Source: an uncultured bacterium
GTDB lineage: Bacteria; Cyanobacteriota; Vampirovibrionia; Gastranaerophilales; Gastranaerophilaceae
Assembly (NCBI GenBank): GCA_949296245.1
Contig: CASFNW010000001.1
Location: 1 to 64,000, forward strand
DNA length: 64,000 nt
Direction of reading: 5' to 3'
Part shown: positions 10,083-18,441 of the stretch, piece by piece
Layout of the letters: each line of letters opens with the position of its first letter
Numbering within the stretch: the stretch's first letter is position 1
Notes under the pieces: generated by a model
What the model saw: only the letters and a program-made list of their open reading frames with translations
Database searches by the model: none
Told to the model about the DNA's origin: nothing
Program-made: the position numbers and the translations under genes

Positions 10083-10415
10083 ATGGTAATAATGATTGTT
10101 AAATGGGTCTTGTACGCACTGGCGTTAATTTTGACAGCATGGCTTATCCCCGGGATAAGTGTAAACGGACTTTTGTCTGCAATGATTGCCTGTGTCGTAA
10201 TTGCATTGATAAACACTTTTATAAAGCCGGTATTAAAGCTAATAACGCTGCCTATAAATATCTTGACAATAGGACTATTTGCCCTGATATTAAACGCATT
10301 ACTGTTTATGCTTGCTGCATGGCTGACACCCGGTATAGAAGTAGACGGTTTTTTAAGCGGACTTCTTGGCTCAGTTGTATTTTCAATCTGCAGTGCAATT
10401 ATCAGCAAGATTTAA
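10083..10415 (+). CDS. YvlD-like four-helix membrane protein (phage holin superfamily 4 fold)
   Basis: A 110-residue protein with four hydrophobic helices and two near-repeats, AWLIPGISVNGLLSAM and AWLTPGIEVDGFLSGL, about 66 residues apart. This is the hallmark of the YvlD/phage-holin-family membrane proteins, which are usually chromosomal and of uncertain role, often linked to envelope stress. There are no phage genes nearby, so a holin role is not supported. A ribosome-binding site (AGGAG, about 10070-10074) precedes the ATG. Confidence 0.8.
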   Translation: MVIMIVKWVLYALALILTAWLIPGISVNGLLSAMIACVVIALINTFIKPVLKLITLPINILTIGLFALILNALLFMLAAWLTPGIEVDGFLSGLLGSVVFSICSAIISKI

Positions 10416-10435
10416 TTCAGACAAATTAATAGAGA

Positions 10436-10912
10436 CTATGGCTTTTTATAAGTATTTAAATGGTTGCCGTCCATATCGTACTTTTTCACAAGACCGTTAG
10501 AATCCGGCGTAAAATATCCTAATGCATTGCCGTTCTTATCATAAAAAATCGTTCGGTTTGATGAAACCGGCTGAAAGTAACCTGCAATATGTCCGTATTT
10601 GTCATAGACATAAGTTTTTCCCTGTTGATTTGTTTTATACTTTGACAAGACATTGCCATTTTTATCATATTTTGTTGTCATTCCAAATGAATCTTCAATA
10701 TAATAGCCGGTTTCCGCTCCGTAGGTGTCATACTCAATAACAGAAATGTTAGATTGGGTATTATACTGACCAATCTGCATTCCTGTTTTTTGGACCGGAC
10801 GAACATTAGCACCTATCGTTGAATATGAATAATTGGTTGCAGCCTGCGCAACACAAAATAATACAGATTGTAAAAGCAAAAAAGTGATTATAGGTAAGTA
10901 TCTTTTTTTCAT
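10436..10912 (-). CDS. secreted protein with YDKNGN-type repeats
   Basis: The start is placed at ATG 10912, which has AAGGGG 7-12 nt upstream and begins a clear Sec signal peptide (about residues 1-25, cleavage after AQA). A longer reading from 10990 is unlikely. The mature part of about 130 residues contains at least four copies of a short unit built around Y-D-x-x-G-(N/H) followed by an aromatic-rich strand (TKYDKNGNVL, YVYDKYGHIA, IFYDKNGNAL, KKYDMDGNHL), spaced by 21-25 residues. This resembles YD/RHS or YwqK-like strand repeats, which form beta solenoids. The function is unknown; a periplasmic or surface location is inferred. Confidence 0.75.
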   Translation of the reverse strand: MKKRYLPIITFLLLQSVLFCVAQAATNYSYSTIGANVRPVQKTGMQIGQYNTQSNISVIEYDTYGAETGYYIEDSFGMTTKYDKNGNVLSKYKTNQQGKTYVYDKYGHIAGYFQPVSSNRTIFYDKNGNALGYFTPDSNGLVKKYDMDGNHLNTYKKP

Positions 10913-11488
10913 TGAAATCCCCTTGTCTGAAATTTGTTTGATAATACACAGAAAATCGATATGCAAAACCAAACAATTCTGCGGCGGCACAGCTACCTGC
11001 TCCTTGCTTATATAATTATTTCATAAGCAAATTCAACAAAAACTGAATCATTAACATTCTAACCTAAAATTTTAAATTTGAACACAGGTTAATATTGGGA
11101 GTTATATAGCAAATTCCTCTAAATTTCTCAAAGCTGCGTCGTACTTGTATATGTTACATAACTCGGTGACAAAAATTGTTATTTATCTATTAAAAAGGAA
11201 AATATATATTCAGCGATAATATTTATTATATAAAAAAATTTCATTTTTTCTTTCATGAAAATCCGCCCTTGAGGGTAGGACTTTAAGTCACTCTAAAATA
11301 AAATATCTGCTCTCAAATACTCAATATACTGCTTTACATAACAAATATCAACAATACATATATTCATTTTAGTTTTTACTTTTATAATTTCTAATAAAAA
11401 GAAATAACAAATTACATATTTTATATGATACGTTGTTTATTGAATAAGCTATAATTTATTAAAGGGATTATTATTATAGAGAATTTTT
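10913..11488. other. 576-bp AT-rich intergenic region before the helicase-nuclease gene
   Basis: No intact gene is visible. It contains an inverted repeat TTGCTTAT / ATAAGCAA (11004-11011 and 11023-11030), a 26-codon minus-strand fragment that looks protein-like but has no start (11102-11182, see findings), and a perfect TATAAT at 11450-11455 that may be the -10 box of the downstream gene, without a good -35. The rest is low-complexity A+T. Confidence 0.6.
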
Positions 11489-14400
11489 ATGTTACAAGAA
11501 GCAACCAAAATTATTCAATCGGCATTTCATGACAGTTTTATAAAAAGATTAAGCCTTTACCTGCACGACTGCGTAAGAGAAGAGGTTCAAAGCTCTACAT
11601 TCAGAAATTTAAAACAGGATAAAGACAACAAATGGATATTTTTAAAAGGCGATGAAGAGCTTTTTACACACTTTGATAAGCCTCTGCAATTAGACGGTTC
11701 AGACAGTGATTTGACTGAATTGATGATTCAAAGTGAAATGAGCCAAAAAGATAAATACCTTATCTACGGTCACCTGTTTCTTGTCGGCAAAAATTCCCGC
11801 TCAAAAAGGAAAAATGAATTTCTGACTCCGCTTCTGTATGCACCATGCAAGCTTGAAAGAGATGGTGTAAATATTACCTGCACTTTGCAGGATGATGTAC
11901 TCTCTCTGAATACAGGTGCGCTTACTGCTTTAATGAGAAAAAGCGATGATGAAGACGAGATGGAACACATGTTAGACGGACTTTTGGAGGTCGTTCCTGA
12001 GCTTCCGCTGACCCGAGACGGGCTTGATATCTTTCTTACCACATTGAAGTCTATTCTGCCTGACGTTGAAGTTTCTCTTGACCACGAAGATGATGCAAAC
12101 GAAAATTTTGTAAAAGATGAAGCTGATAACTTTTATCAAAAAATAGATTCACAAAATATTGATGATATTATAGAAGATTCTGATAGTGATGATTCAAAAC
12201 CGGCATTAAAACTTGATAAAGTTTCAATTACAAACCAGAGTGCAGTTATTTTGACAAAACGCCCTTCTGTTACAGCCGGTGTATTGCATGAACTCAAACA
12301 AATTGCAGAAAAACCGAGCGGAGTTTTCAGAGAATCTGCATTATCAGTTGTAAATGAAGAATATCTGAGAGGCACCGGCAAGTTATTTGATAAATCATCA
12401 AAAGAGAAAAAAGAAATAAAAGATTTTGCGGCAGTTACTCCTTTATCTTTAAGCGATTCACAGGAGGAAGTAATAAGAAAAATTGAACAGAATCCTCTTC
12501 TGGCAGTATACGGACCTCCTGGTACCGGAAAATCTCAGACGATTGTTAATCTGGTTGCTCATCTTATAGCAAACGGTAAAACTGTTCTTGTCGCTTCCAG
12601 AATGGACAAGGCTGTTGATGTAGTAGCAGAGAGGTTGAATGAATTGGGTGCGCCTTTTCTTGCATTAAGAGCCGGCAGGCTAAATTACCAAAAACAGCTT
12701 AGCTTTCAGCTGCAGGATTTAATAGCCAACAAAATTGACATTGATACAGGTTTTGAAGATGCAATACTTGTCGATGTTGATGATATGTATGATCTTTTAA
12801 ATGCAGTAAAAGAGCTTGAAAATAAATGCGAAAAAATTATTACTCTTGAAAAAGAATGGCAGGAGATTATTACAAAGAAAAAATCTCTCGATGCCGATTT
12901 AGGAGAGCGGTTATTTATAAAAAACAAACTAAAAAAAGACGAGATTGACGAAATAAAGAAAGTATTATCAAATATCGAAAAAAATCTGGAAAAATCAGGA
13001 TTTTTAACGAATATTTCCAATGCTTTTTCTGCAATGAAACTGAAAAAGATACTGAATACCTCAAAACTTCCCTCCGATCCTGAATCTATTATGCGTTTGT
13101 CTCTTGAGCTTCAGGCAGAAGAAATGGACTGCAATGCAAGAATGACCGAGACAAGGATACATAAGATAGGCAATATACATCAGTTGTTATCTCAAATTAA
13201 GCAGTTGAAAAAAAGACAGAGAACTCTTGCTGTTGACATACTTAAAAATAAAAGAAGAGAATCTCTAAAAGGTCTTTTAAGAGACCAGATAAAAAGACAA
13301 AGACTTATTATCCATACAAAAGCAATTGTTGAAAGAAAGAAAAATCTGCAAAACCGATTGCTTGAAGAAGAAGATTTTACACCGCTTCTGGAAGCATTCC
13401 CCTGCTGGTGTGTAACGACATATGCTGTGTCCGGCTCGCTTCCTATGAAACCCGGTTTGTTTGATGTTGCTATTATTGATGAAGCCTCACAATGTGACAT
13501 AGCAAGCTGTTTCCCGATTCTGTTCAGAGCAAAAAAAGCTGTAATCGTGGGCGACGACAAACAGCTTCCGCATTTATCCTTCCTTGAAAAAGCAAAAGAA
13601 CAGTCTTTCTTAAGCCAGTATAATATTCCTGATAAGTATCAGCTTATGTGGAGATTCAGAACAAACTCCATGTTTGACCTTGCAAATTATTACTCTACAA
13701 ATCCGGTGCTTTTGGATGAACATTTCAGAAGCTATTACCCGATTATCCAGTTTAGCAATCAGGAATTTTACGGCAACCGTATACGTATTATGACAAAAGA
13801 CTCAGGCACAAATGATGTTCTGGAACTTCATTTAGTATCAGACGGCAAAGTAGATTCTGACGCAACAAGAAACATGCCTGAAGTTGAAGCTGTGGTAAAG
13901 AGAATCCACGAGATTATACTGGATGATTCACAAAACGGAGATGAAGATAATCCAGTTTCCATAGGTGTCGTCTCTCCGTTCAGAGGTCAGGTAGATTTAA
14001 TAGAAAAAGCAATCAGACAGGTACTAACTGAATCAACTATAAGAAGACACAAAATAGAAGTCGGCACGGCCCATACTTTTCAGGGCGATGAAAGAGATGT
14101 TATAATCTTTTCTCTGGCTGTAGCAGATAACAGTTTTTCACAGAGCCTTACGTTTTTGCAAAAGCCGAATCTCTTTAATGTTGCAATTACACGTGCAAGA
14201 AAGAAATTGATAACATTCCTTTCCAGAGACCCGAAAAATCTTCCGCCAGGGTTATTGAAAGACTATATAGAATACACTCAAAGATACATAGACAGTGCAA
14301 AAGAAGATGAATTTTCAACAAAAAATAAATTCAAAAATTCTTTTGAACAAACTGTTGCACAATCCTTTATAATGGAAGGCTATACAGTAAGAGCAGGTAT

Positions 14401-14632
14401 AGAAGCTGCCGGTGTTATTCCCGATATGATACTAAAAGATGAACTTGGAAATGAAATTATAATTGAAGTTGACGGTGTAGAAGACAACAAAAAATCTAAT
14501 ATATCTGATATCAAAAAACAAACTATTCTCGAACGTGCAGGATACAAAGTTGCGAGAATATCCTTTAGAGAATGGGAGCACAGTTCCCAGGCCTGCCTCG
14601 ACAGAATTAAACAATGTTTTATAAACAGTTAA
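11489..14632 (+). CDS. superfamily 1 helicase with C-terminal PD-(D/E)XK (Vsr/DUF559-like) nuclease domain
   Basis: A 1047-residue fusion. Residues 1-310 are an uncharacterised N-terminal region. Residues about 320-930 are an SF1 (AAA_11/AAA_12, Upf1-like) helicase: Walker A GPPGTGKS at 342-349, Walker B with IIDEASQ near 660-668, motif III VGDDKQLPH, motif V GTAHTFQGDERD and motif VI NVAITRARKK. Between Walker A and B lies a Lys-Glu-rich coiled-coil insert (about 440-600). Residues about 945-1047 match the Vsr-like nuclease fold, with PDMIL and IIIEVDG supplying the acidic metal ligands near 977 and 988-993. Fusions of this kind are known in anti-phage and nucleic-acid surveillance proteins. 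It stands alone, bounded by an AT-rich gap and a convergent orphan gene. Confidence 0.88.
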   Translation: MLQEATKIIQSAFHDSFIKRLSLYLHDCVREEVQSSTFRNLKQDKDNKWIFLKGDEELFTHFDKPLQLDGSDSDLTELMIQSEMSQKDKYLIYGHLFLVGKNSRSKRKNEFLTPLLYAPCKLERDGVNITCTLQDDVLSLNTGALTALMRKSDDEDEMEHMLDGLLEVVPELPLTRDGLDIFLTTLKSILPDVEVSLDHEDDANENFVKDEADNFYQKIDSQNIDDIIEDSDSDDSKPALKLDKVSITNQSAVILTKRPSVTAGVLHELKQIAEKPSGVFRESALSVVNEEYLRGTGKLFDKSSKEKKEIKDFAAVTPLSLSDSQEEVIRKIEQNPLLAVYGPPGTGKSQTIVNLVAHLIANGKTVLVASRMDKAVDVVAERLNELGAPFLALRAGRLNYQKQLSFQLQDLIANKIDIDTGFEDAILVDVDDMYDLLNAVKELENKCEKIITLEKEWQEIITKKKSLDADLGERLFIKNKLKKDEIDEIKKVLSNIEKNLEKSGFLTNISNAFSAMKLKKILNTSKLPSDPESIMRLSLELQAEEMDCNARMTETRIHKIGNIHQLLSQIKQLKKRQRTLAVDILKNKRRESLKGLLRDQIKRQRLIIHTKAIVERKKNLQNRLLEEEDFTPLLEAFPCWCVTTYAVSGSLPMKPGLFDVAIIDEASQCDIASCFPILFRAKKAVIVGDDKQLPHLSFLEKAKEQSFLSQYNIPDKYQLMWRFRTNSMFDLANYYSTNPVLLDEHFRSYYPIIQFSNQEFYGNRIRIMTKDSGTNDVLELHLVSDGKVDSDATRNMPEVEAVVKRIHEIILDDSQNGDEDNPVSIGVVSPFRGQVDLIEKAIRQVLTESTIRRHKIEVGTAHTFQGDERDVIIFSLAVADNSFSQSLTFLQKPNLFNVAITRARKKLITFLSRDPKNLPPGLLKDYIEYTQRYIDSAKEDEFSTKNKFKNSFEQTVAQSFIMEGYTVRAGIEAAGVIPDMILKDELGNEIIIEVDGVEDNKKSNISDIKKQTILERAGYKVARISFREWEHSSQACLDRIKQCFINS

Positions 14633-14877
14633 ACTATTTTATTAAAACGAATTTTATTTGCTTCCAGATTATTAGAAAATGAATTGTCTAATTTGTCCGG
14701 AACTTCTGCTATATAATTTAATCCACCATTTTGAATGTCGCCTTCAGGTTTGGCTGGCTTAATTTTAACATATGGATTTATGCTTAGATTTACTACATAA
14801 AAAATTTCTTCAGGTTTATTTTTAATATTAATTTTATATTTACCGCTAAAACTTGGTTGATATCTATTTATTAACAT
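14629..14877 (-). CDS. small orphan protein with N-terminal PSFSG motif
   Basis: An 82-residue protein I do not recognise. A strong ribosome-binding site (GGAGG, about 14889-14893 on the plus-strand numbering) precedes the ATG, which supports it being a real gene. It has no signal peptide or membrane segment. Residues 8-12 read PSFSG, similar to short F-G motifs near the start of other orphan proteins in this window (see findings). The body is rich in Lys, Asn and Pro. Its stop codon overlaps the helicase stop by 4 nt. Confidence 0.65.
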   Translation of the reverse strand: MLINRYQPSFSGKYKINIKNKPEEIFYVVNLSINPYVKIKPAKPEGDIQNGGLNYIAEVPDKLDNSFSNNLEANKIRFNKIV

Positions 14878-14942
14878 TTTGAATTCCTCCTTTAGTTATA
14901 TAAGGAGCGTAAAAAATTTTTTTGCTATTAAATAAAAATTTT

Positions 14943-16064
14943 TCAAAAACCAATTAACATTGAAAGTTCAGAATATGAACGTCCGAAAGATTTTGCAATG
15001 TCAGGGTCCGTAAGTTTCCCCTGAAAAGTGCTTACTCCTTTGTACAATTCTGGCATGGATTTAACAGCAGCTATAAAACCTTTTGTTGAAAGCCTCAGTA
15101 TATACGGTAATACGTAATTGTTAAAAGATACGGTTGCAGTTCTTGCTACGCAGCTTGGAATATTAGGTATTGCACAGTGAACCACCCCGTATTTTTCGAA
15201 TGTTGGATTTTCAAAAGTAGTCGGCTGTTTGATAGTTTCCACTATGCCGCCTTGATCAATTGATACATCTATAATTACAGAGCCTTTTCTCATACTCTTG
15301 ACCATGTTTTCCGTAATAAGTTTCGGGGTTTTTTCTCCGACAAGAAGAACTGAACCGATTACAAGGTCAGCTGTTTTTATATATTTTTCGATATTATACT
15401 TGTTTGACATAGCAGTATTTACTCTGCCTTGAAACATTTTTGCAGCTTCTCTGAGTTTTTCCGGGTTTATATCAAGCATTGTTACTATTGCACCCATCCC
15501 GAGTGCTACTTTTGCTGCATGCACGCCTACAACACCGGCGCCTATAATCAAAACTTCACTCGGATAAACACCGGGAACACCGCCTAATAATTTTCCTACA
15601 CCGCCGTATGTGTTTTCCAGCAGCCTGGCGCCAATTTGTATAGAAACCCTTCCGGCTATTTCACTTACAGGCATAAGCATCGGTAATTTTCCGTCTGAAG
15701 TTTGTATTGTTTCATAGTCGATAGTTGTTACTTTTTTCTTTAATAAAACATCGAGCAGTTCAGGTTCTATTGCAAGATGAGCATAAGACAACACAGTTTG
15801 TCCGTTTTTTAGATATGCATATTCTTCTTTTTGTAATTCTTTTACTTTTACAATAATTTCTGATTTTGAATACAATTCCTGAGCAGTATCTACAATTTTG
15901 GCTCCTTCAGCTTCGTACATTTCATCAGTAAAACCGATTTTTTCACCCGCATTTTTTTCTACCAATACAGTATTATTGTTTTCAATAAGTGTTTTAATAG
16001 AAGACGGTATTAAGGAAACTCTGTTCTCACAGTTTTTAATTTCTTTTGGAACACCTATAATCAT
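14943..16064 (-). CDS. ald: alanine dehydrogenase
   Basis: Ald interconverts L-alanine and pyruvate plus ammonia with NAD. The 373-residue protein opens with MIIGVPKEIKNCENRVSLIP, the standard start of the family, has the catalytic His in SYAHLA near 96 and Lys in KVKELQKEEY near 74, and the NAD-binding loop IIGAGVVGVHAAK near 172-184. In a fermenter it would either release ammonia from alanine or make alanine as an end product. It is followed by nothing in-operon; the gene lies 40 nt after pyrF on the same strand. A ribosome-binding site AGGAGG lies directly upstream (about 16070-16075). Confidence 0.95.
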   Translation of the reverse strand: MIIGVPKEIKNCENRVSLIPSSIKTLIENNNTVLVEKNAGEKIGFTDEMYEAEGAKIVDTAQELYSKSEIIVKVKELQKEEYAYLKNGQTVLSYAHLAIEPELLDVLLKKKVTTIDYETIQTSDGKLPMLMPVSEIAGRVSIQIGARLLENTYGGVGKLLGGVPGVYPSEVLIIGAGVVGVHAAKVALGMGAIVTMLDINPEKLREAAKMFQGRVNTAMSNKYNIEKYIKTADLVIGSVLLVGEKTPKLITENMVKSMRKGSVIIDVSIDQGGIVETIKQPTTFENPTFEKYGVVHCAIPNIPSCVARTATVSFNNYVLPYILRLSTKGFIAAVKSMPELYKGVSTFQGKLTDPDIAKSFGRSYSELSMLIGF

Positions 16065-16105
16065 TAATACCTCCTATTTTCATAAAATCATTCAAGACTA
16101 TTACA

Positions 16106-16864
16106 CTAAATCTGTAATGTTTTTGAAGCTTCTTCAATTTCATCAATAATCATATTAGCAGCAGCAATAGGATCTTCCGCAGCGGTTATAGGTCTACCAA
16201 CAACCATATAATCCACACCGGCTCGTATTGCATCAGCAGGAGTCACCACTCTGATTTGATCATTTACAACTGACCAGGTAGGACGAATCGCTGGACACAA
16301 AATTATAAATTCATCACTGAATTCTTTTCTTATTCGTTTGGCTTCCGAAGCACTGGCAATCACACCATCAATTTTAGACTCCTGTGCCAGATATGTAAGA
16401 TGTGAAACATACTCATCTATATTCATTTTAACATTCAATTCTTCAGTCAAAGTTCTTTGACCGAAGCTTGAAAGAAGAGTAACACCTAGGATTGTCGGTT
16501 TTGGCATATTGTATTTTTTTGCTGTTTCCCGTGCAACTTTTACGGTAGTTGTGAGCATTTTAGAGCCGCCTGCAAGATGTGCACTAAAGGTTGTAACACC
16601 TCGCTTAATCAGATTTGAACCTGCTTTTGCAACAGTAGACGGGATATCATGAAATTTACCGTCAAAATACACATTACCGCCAAGATTTTTGATTAAATCT
16701 ATTGCATCGTACGCACATGAGGTAAAAAGCTGTGGCCCGACCTTAAAACAGCCAACATAATCTTTTAGCAGGTTAACCAGACGTTCTACTTCTTCCAGAG
16801 AGTCTGTATCAAGTGCAAGTACGATTCTGTCTTTAGCCGATAAATTTGTATTGTTAAAACCCAT
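16106..16864 (-). CDS. pyrF: orotidine 5'-phosphate decarboxylase
   Basis: PyrF makes UMP from OMP, the last step of de novo pyrimidine synthesis. The catalytic signature DGKFHDIPSTV (family DxKxxDIPxT) lies near residues 65-75, and the phosphate-binding VVGRPI near 220. The length of about 252 residues is normal. I prefer ATG 16864 over an in-frame TTG two codons upstream. No other pyr genes adjoin, although upp and pyrH are elsewhere in the window. Confidence 0.94.
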   Translation of the reverse strand: MGFNNTNLSAKDRIVLALDTDSLEEVERLVNLLKDYVGCFKVGPQLFTSCAYDAIDLIKNLGGNVYFDGKFHDIPSTVAKAGSNLIKRGVTTFSAHLAGGSKMLTTTVKVARETAKKYNMPKPTILGVTLLSSFGQRTLTEELNVKMNIDEYVSHLTYLAQESKIDGVIASASEAKRIRKEFSDEFIILCPAIRPTWSVVNDQIRVVTPADAIRAGVDYMVVGRPITAAEDPIAAANMIIDEIEEASKTLQI

Positions 16865-16931
16865 ACCCAATCCCGTTAAAATATACTATAGCCATACAAA
16901 TATAGCATTTTAAGCAGCAAGTTGCAAGAAA

Positions 16932-17390
16932 TTATTTACAAAAAGTTTGTATAAAACCCAATGAGCGGCCCCTTTTTTGCCGGTAGTAAGGAGAAAAATA
17001 TACTTCTGTTGTTTTAACATATCCGTAAGTTCTTTCCTGTACATCGTTTACATCTTCGCAATTTACGTCAAAAACGCCCATAACTTTGCCGTCAGGCGAC
17101 TTATAAACACCAAGATGACGTAAATACAAATGCTGTACAGTTTTAGAATCATAAAACCAGCCGGAAGGGAGTTTTTTCCATACTGCATTATTTTCATAAA
17201 AATTCAGCATATTAGCATCAATGAGAAAAGATGCTATATTATCCCTCATCATGTCACCTTTGGCTTTGCTCTGTTTATCAACCTCTCTTGAAACTGCATA
17301 CAGTTGTGCACCTATTTGAGAATTTGTTCTGGCCAAAGCAGGTGTACTCAGCGTTATTAATGCTAATAAAATTATGGTATGTTTTAGCAT
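16932..17390 (-). CDS. hypothetical secreted protein
   Basis: A 152-residue protein with a clear Sec signal peptide (about 1-20, cleavage after ALA). The mature part carries two cysteines, Cys109-type in VNCED and Cys151 next to the C-terminus (QTFCK), which could form a disulfide in the periplasm. I recognise no domain. Its 5' end overlaps tsaD by 7 nt, so it is probably translated from the same mRNA; the overlap says nothing about function. Confidence 0.75.
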   Translation of the reverse strand: MLKHTIILLALITLSTPALARTNSQIGAQLYAVSREVDKQSKAKGDMMRDNIASFLIDANMLNFYENNAVWKKLPSGWFYDSKTVQHLYLRHLGVYKSPDGKVMGVFDVNCEDVNDVQERTYGYVKTTEVYFSPYYRQKRGRSLGFIQTFCK

Positions 17391-18436
17391 CTTGAAAAAA
17401 CTTCTTGTTCCAGTGAATCCATTGTATTTGCAAGAAAATAAGCTGAACTTGCTATCATTGAGGCATTGTCAGTACAATATTTCATAGCAGGTGCAAATAC
17501 TTTGTACCCTTTGTCCTGAAGCGAAAAGAATTTTTTCCTGATTTCTGAATTTGCAGCAACACCGCCGCCTAAGACTATTTGCTTTATATTATATTTTTCA
17601 GCAGCTTTTAGTGTCTTTTTAAACAGTGTAGATGTAATGCATTCCTGGAAACTTGCAGCGACATCTTCCTTAGGTATATAGCCAAGCTCTTTTTCAAGTT
17701 TTCTTGTCAAATTTAATACAGCTGTTTTTAAGCCCGAAAAACTAAAATCAAACTCTCCATGAACTTTTGCTTCAGGCAGTTTGAACGCATTCGGATTACC
17801 TGCAGGTGCCATTCTGTCCAGATTTAAACCGCCCGGATACGGAAGGCCAAGCAGCCTTGCAACTTTATCATAAGCTTCGCCGGTTGCATCATCTATGGTC
17901 TCGCCTATAATTTGTTGATTAATATAATCATCTGCCTTAATAATCTGTGTGTGGCCGCCGCTTATAAGCAGTGCAATCATTGGCGGTTTTAAATCAGTAT
18001 CAATGTAATTTGCACAGACATGAGCATTTAAATGGTTAACGCCTATGAATGGCTTATCGTAGGTTATTGCAAGAGCTTTAGCTGCATTCAATCCGACAAG
18101 TAAAGAGCCTACAAGCCCGGGTCCTACAGTTGCCGCAAAAGCCGTAATATCGTCCGGTTTTAGACCGGATTGTTCAAAGGCCTGAGCAATTATCAAATTT
18201 ACTGCATCCAGATGTTCTCTTGCCGCAATCTCCGGTACAACCCCGCCGAATTTCTGGTGTGTCTTTATCTGAGAGGCAACAACATTTGCCATAACCTCTC
18301 TGCCGTTTTTGACTATAGCACACGCTGTTTCATCACAGCTTGATTCCAGTGCCATTATAATAATATCTTCTTTTACATCAGGTCCGATTAATACAACTTC
18401 ACCGGACAAAGGTTTTTTGAATTCTTTTACTAACAT
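17384..18436 (-). CDS. tsaD: tRNA N6-threonylcarbamoyladenosine transferase
   Basis: TsaD transfers the threonylcarbamoyl group onto A37 of tRNAs that read ANN codons, working with TsaB and TsaE. It has ESSCDET at 31-37, the VPEIAAREH segment ending in His75, metal-binding His135 and His139 in NHLNAH, LISGGHTQ near 165, and DDATGEAYDK near 185. The family normally starts just before the ESSCDET strand; here about 23 extra residues precede it, with no better internal start, so either the extension is real or a non-ATG start is used. It lies 5 nt downstream of thrS, an apt pairing because both act on threonine and tRNA. Confidence 0.95.
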   Translation of the reverse strand: MLVKEFKKPLSGEVVLIGPDVKEDIIIMALESSCDETACAIVKNGREVMANVVASQIKTHQKFGGVVPEIAAREHLDAVNLIIAQAFEQSGLKPDDITAFAATVGPGLVGSLLVGLNAAKALAITYDKPFIGVNHLNAHVCANYIDTDLKPPMIALLISGGHTQIIKADDYINQQIIGETIDDATGEAYDKVARLLGLPYPGGLNLDRMAPAGNPNAFKLPEAKVHGEFDFSFSGLKTAVLNLTRKLEKELGYIPKEDVAASFQECITSTLFKKTLKAAEKYNIKQIVLGGGVAANSEIRKKFFSLQDKGYKVFAPAMKYCTDNASMIASSAYFLANTMDSLEQEVFSRC

Positions 18437-18441
18437 AAATC

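Noticed and set aside
10083-10415. Phage holin and hence prophage remnant
   Set aside because: The YvlD-like family is chromosomal in most bacteria, and no lysin, capsid, integrase or att site is near.
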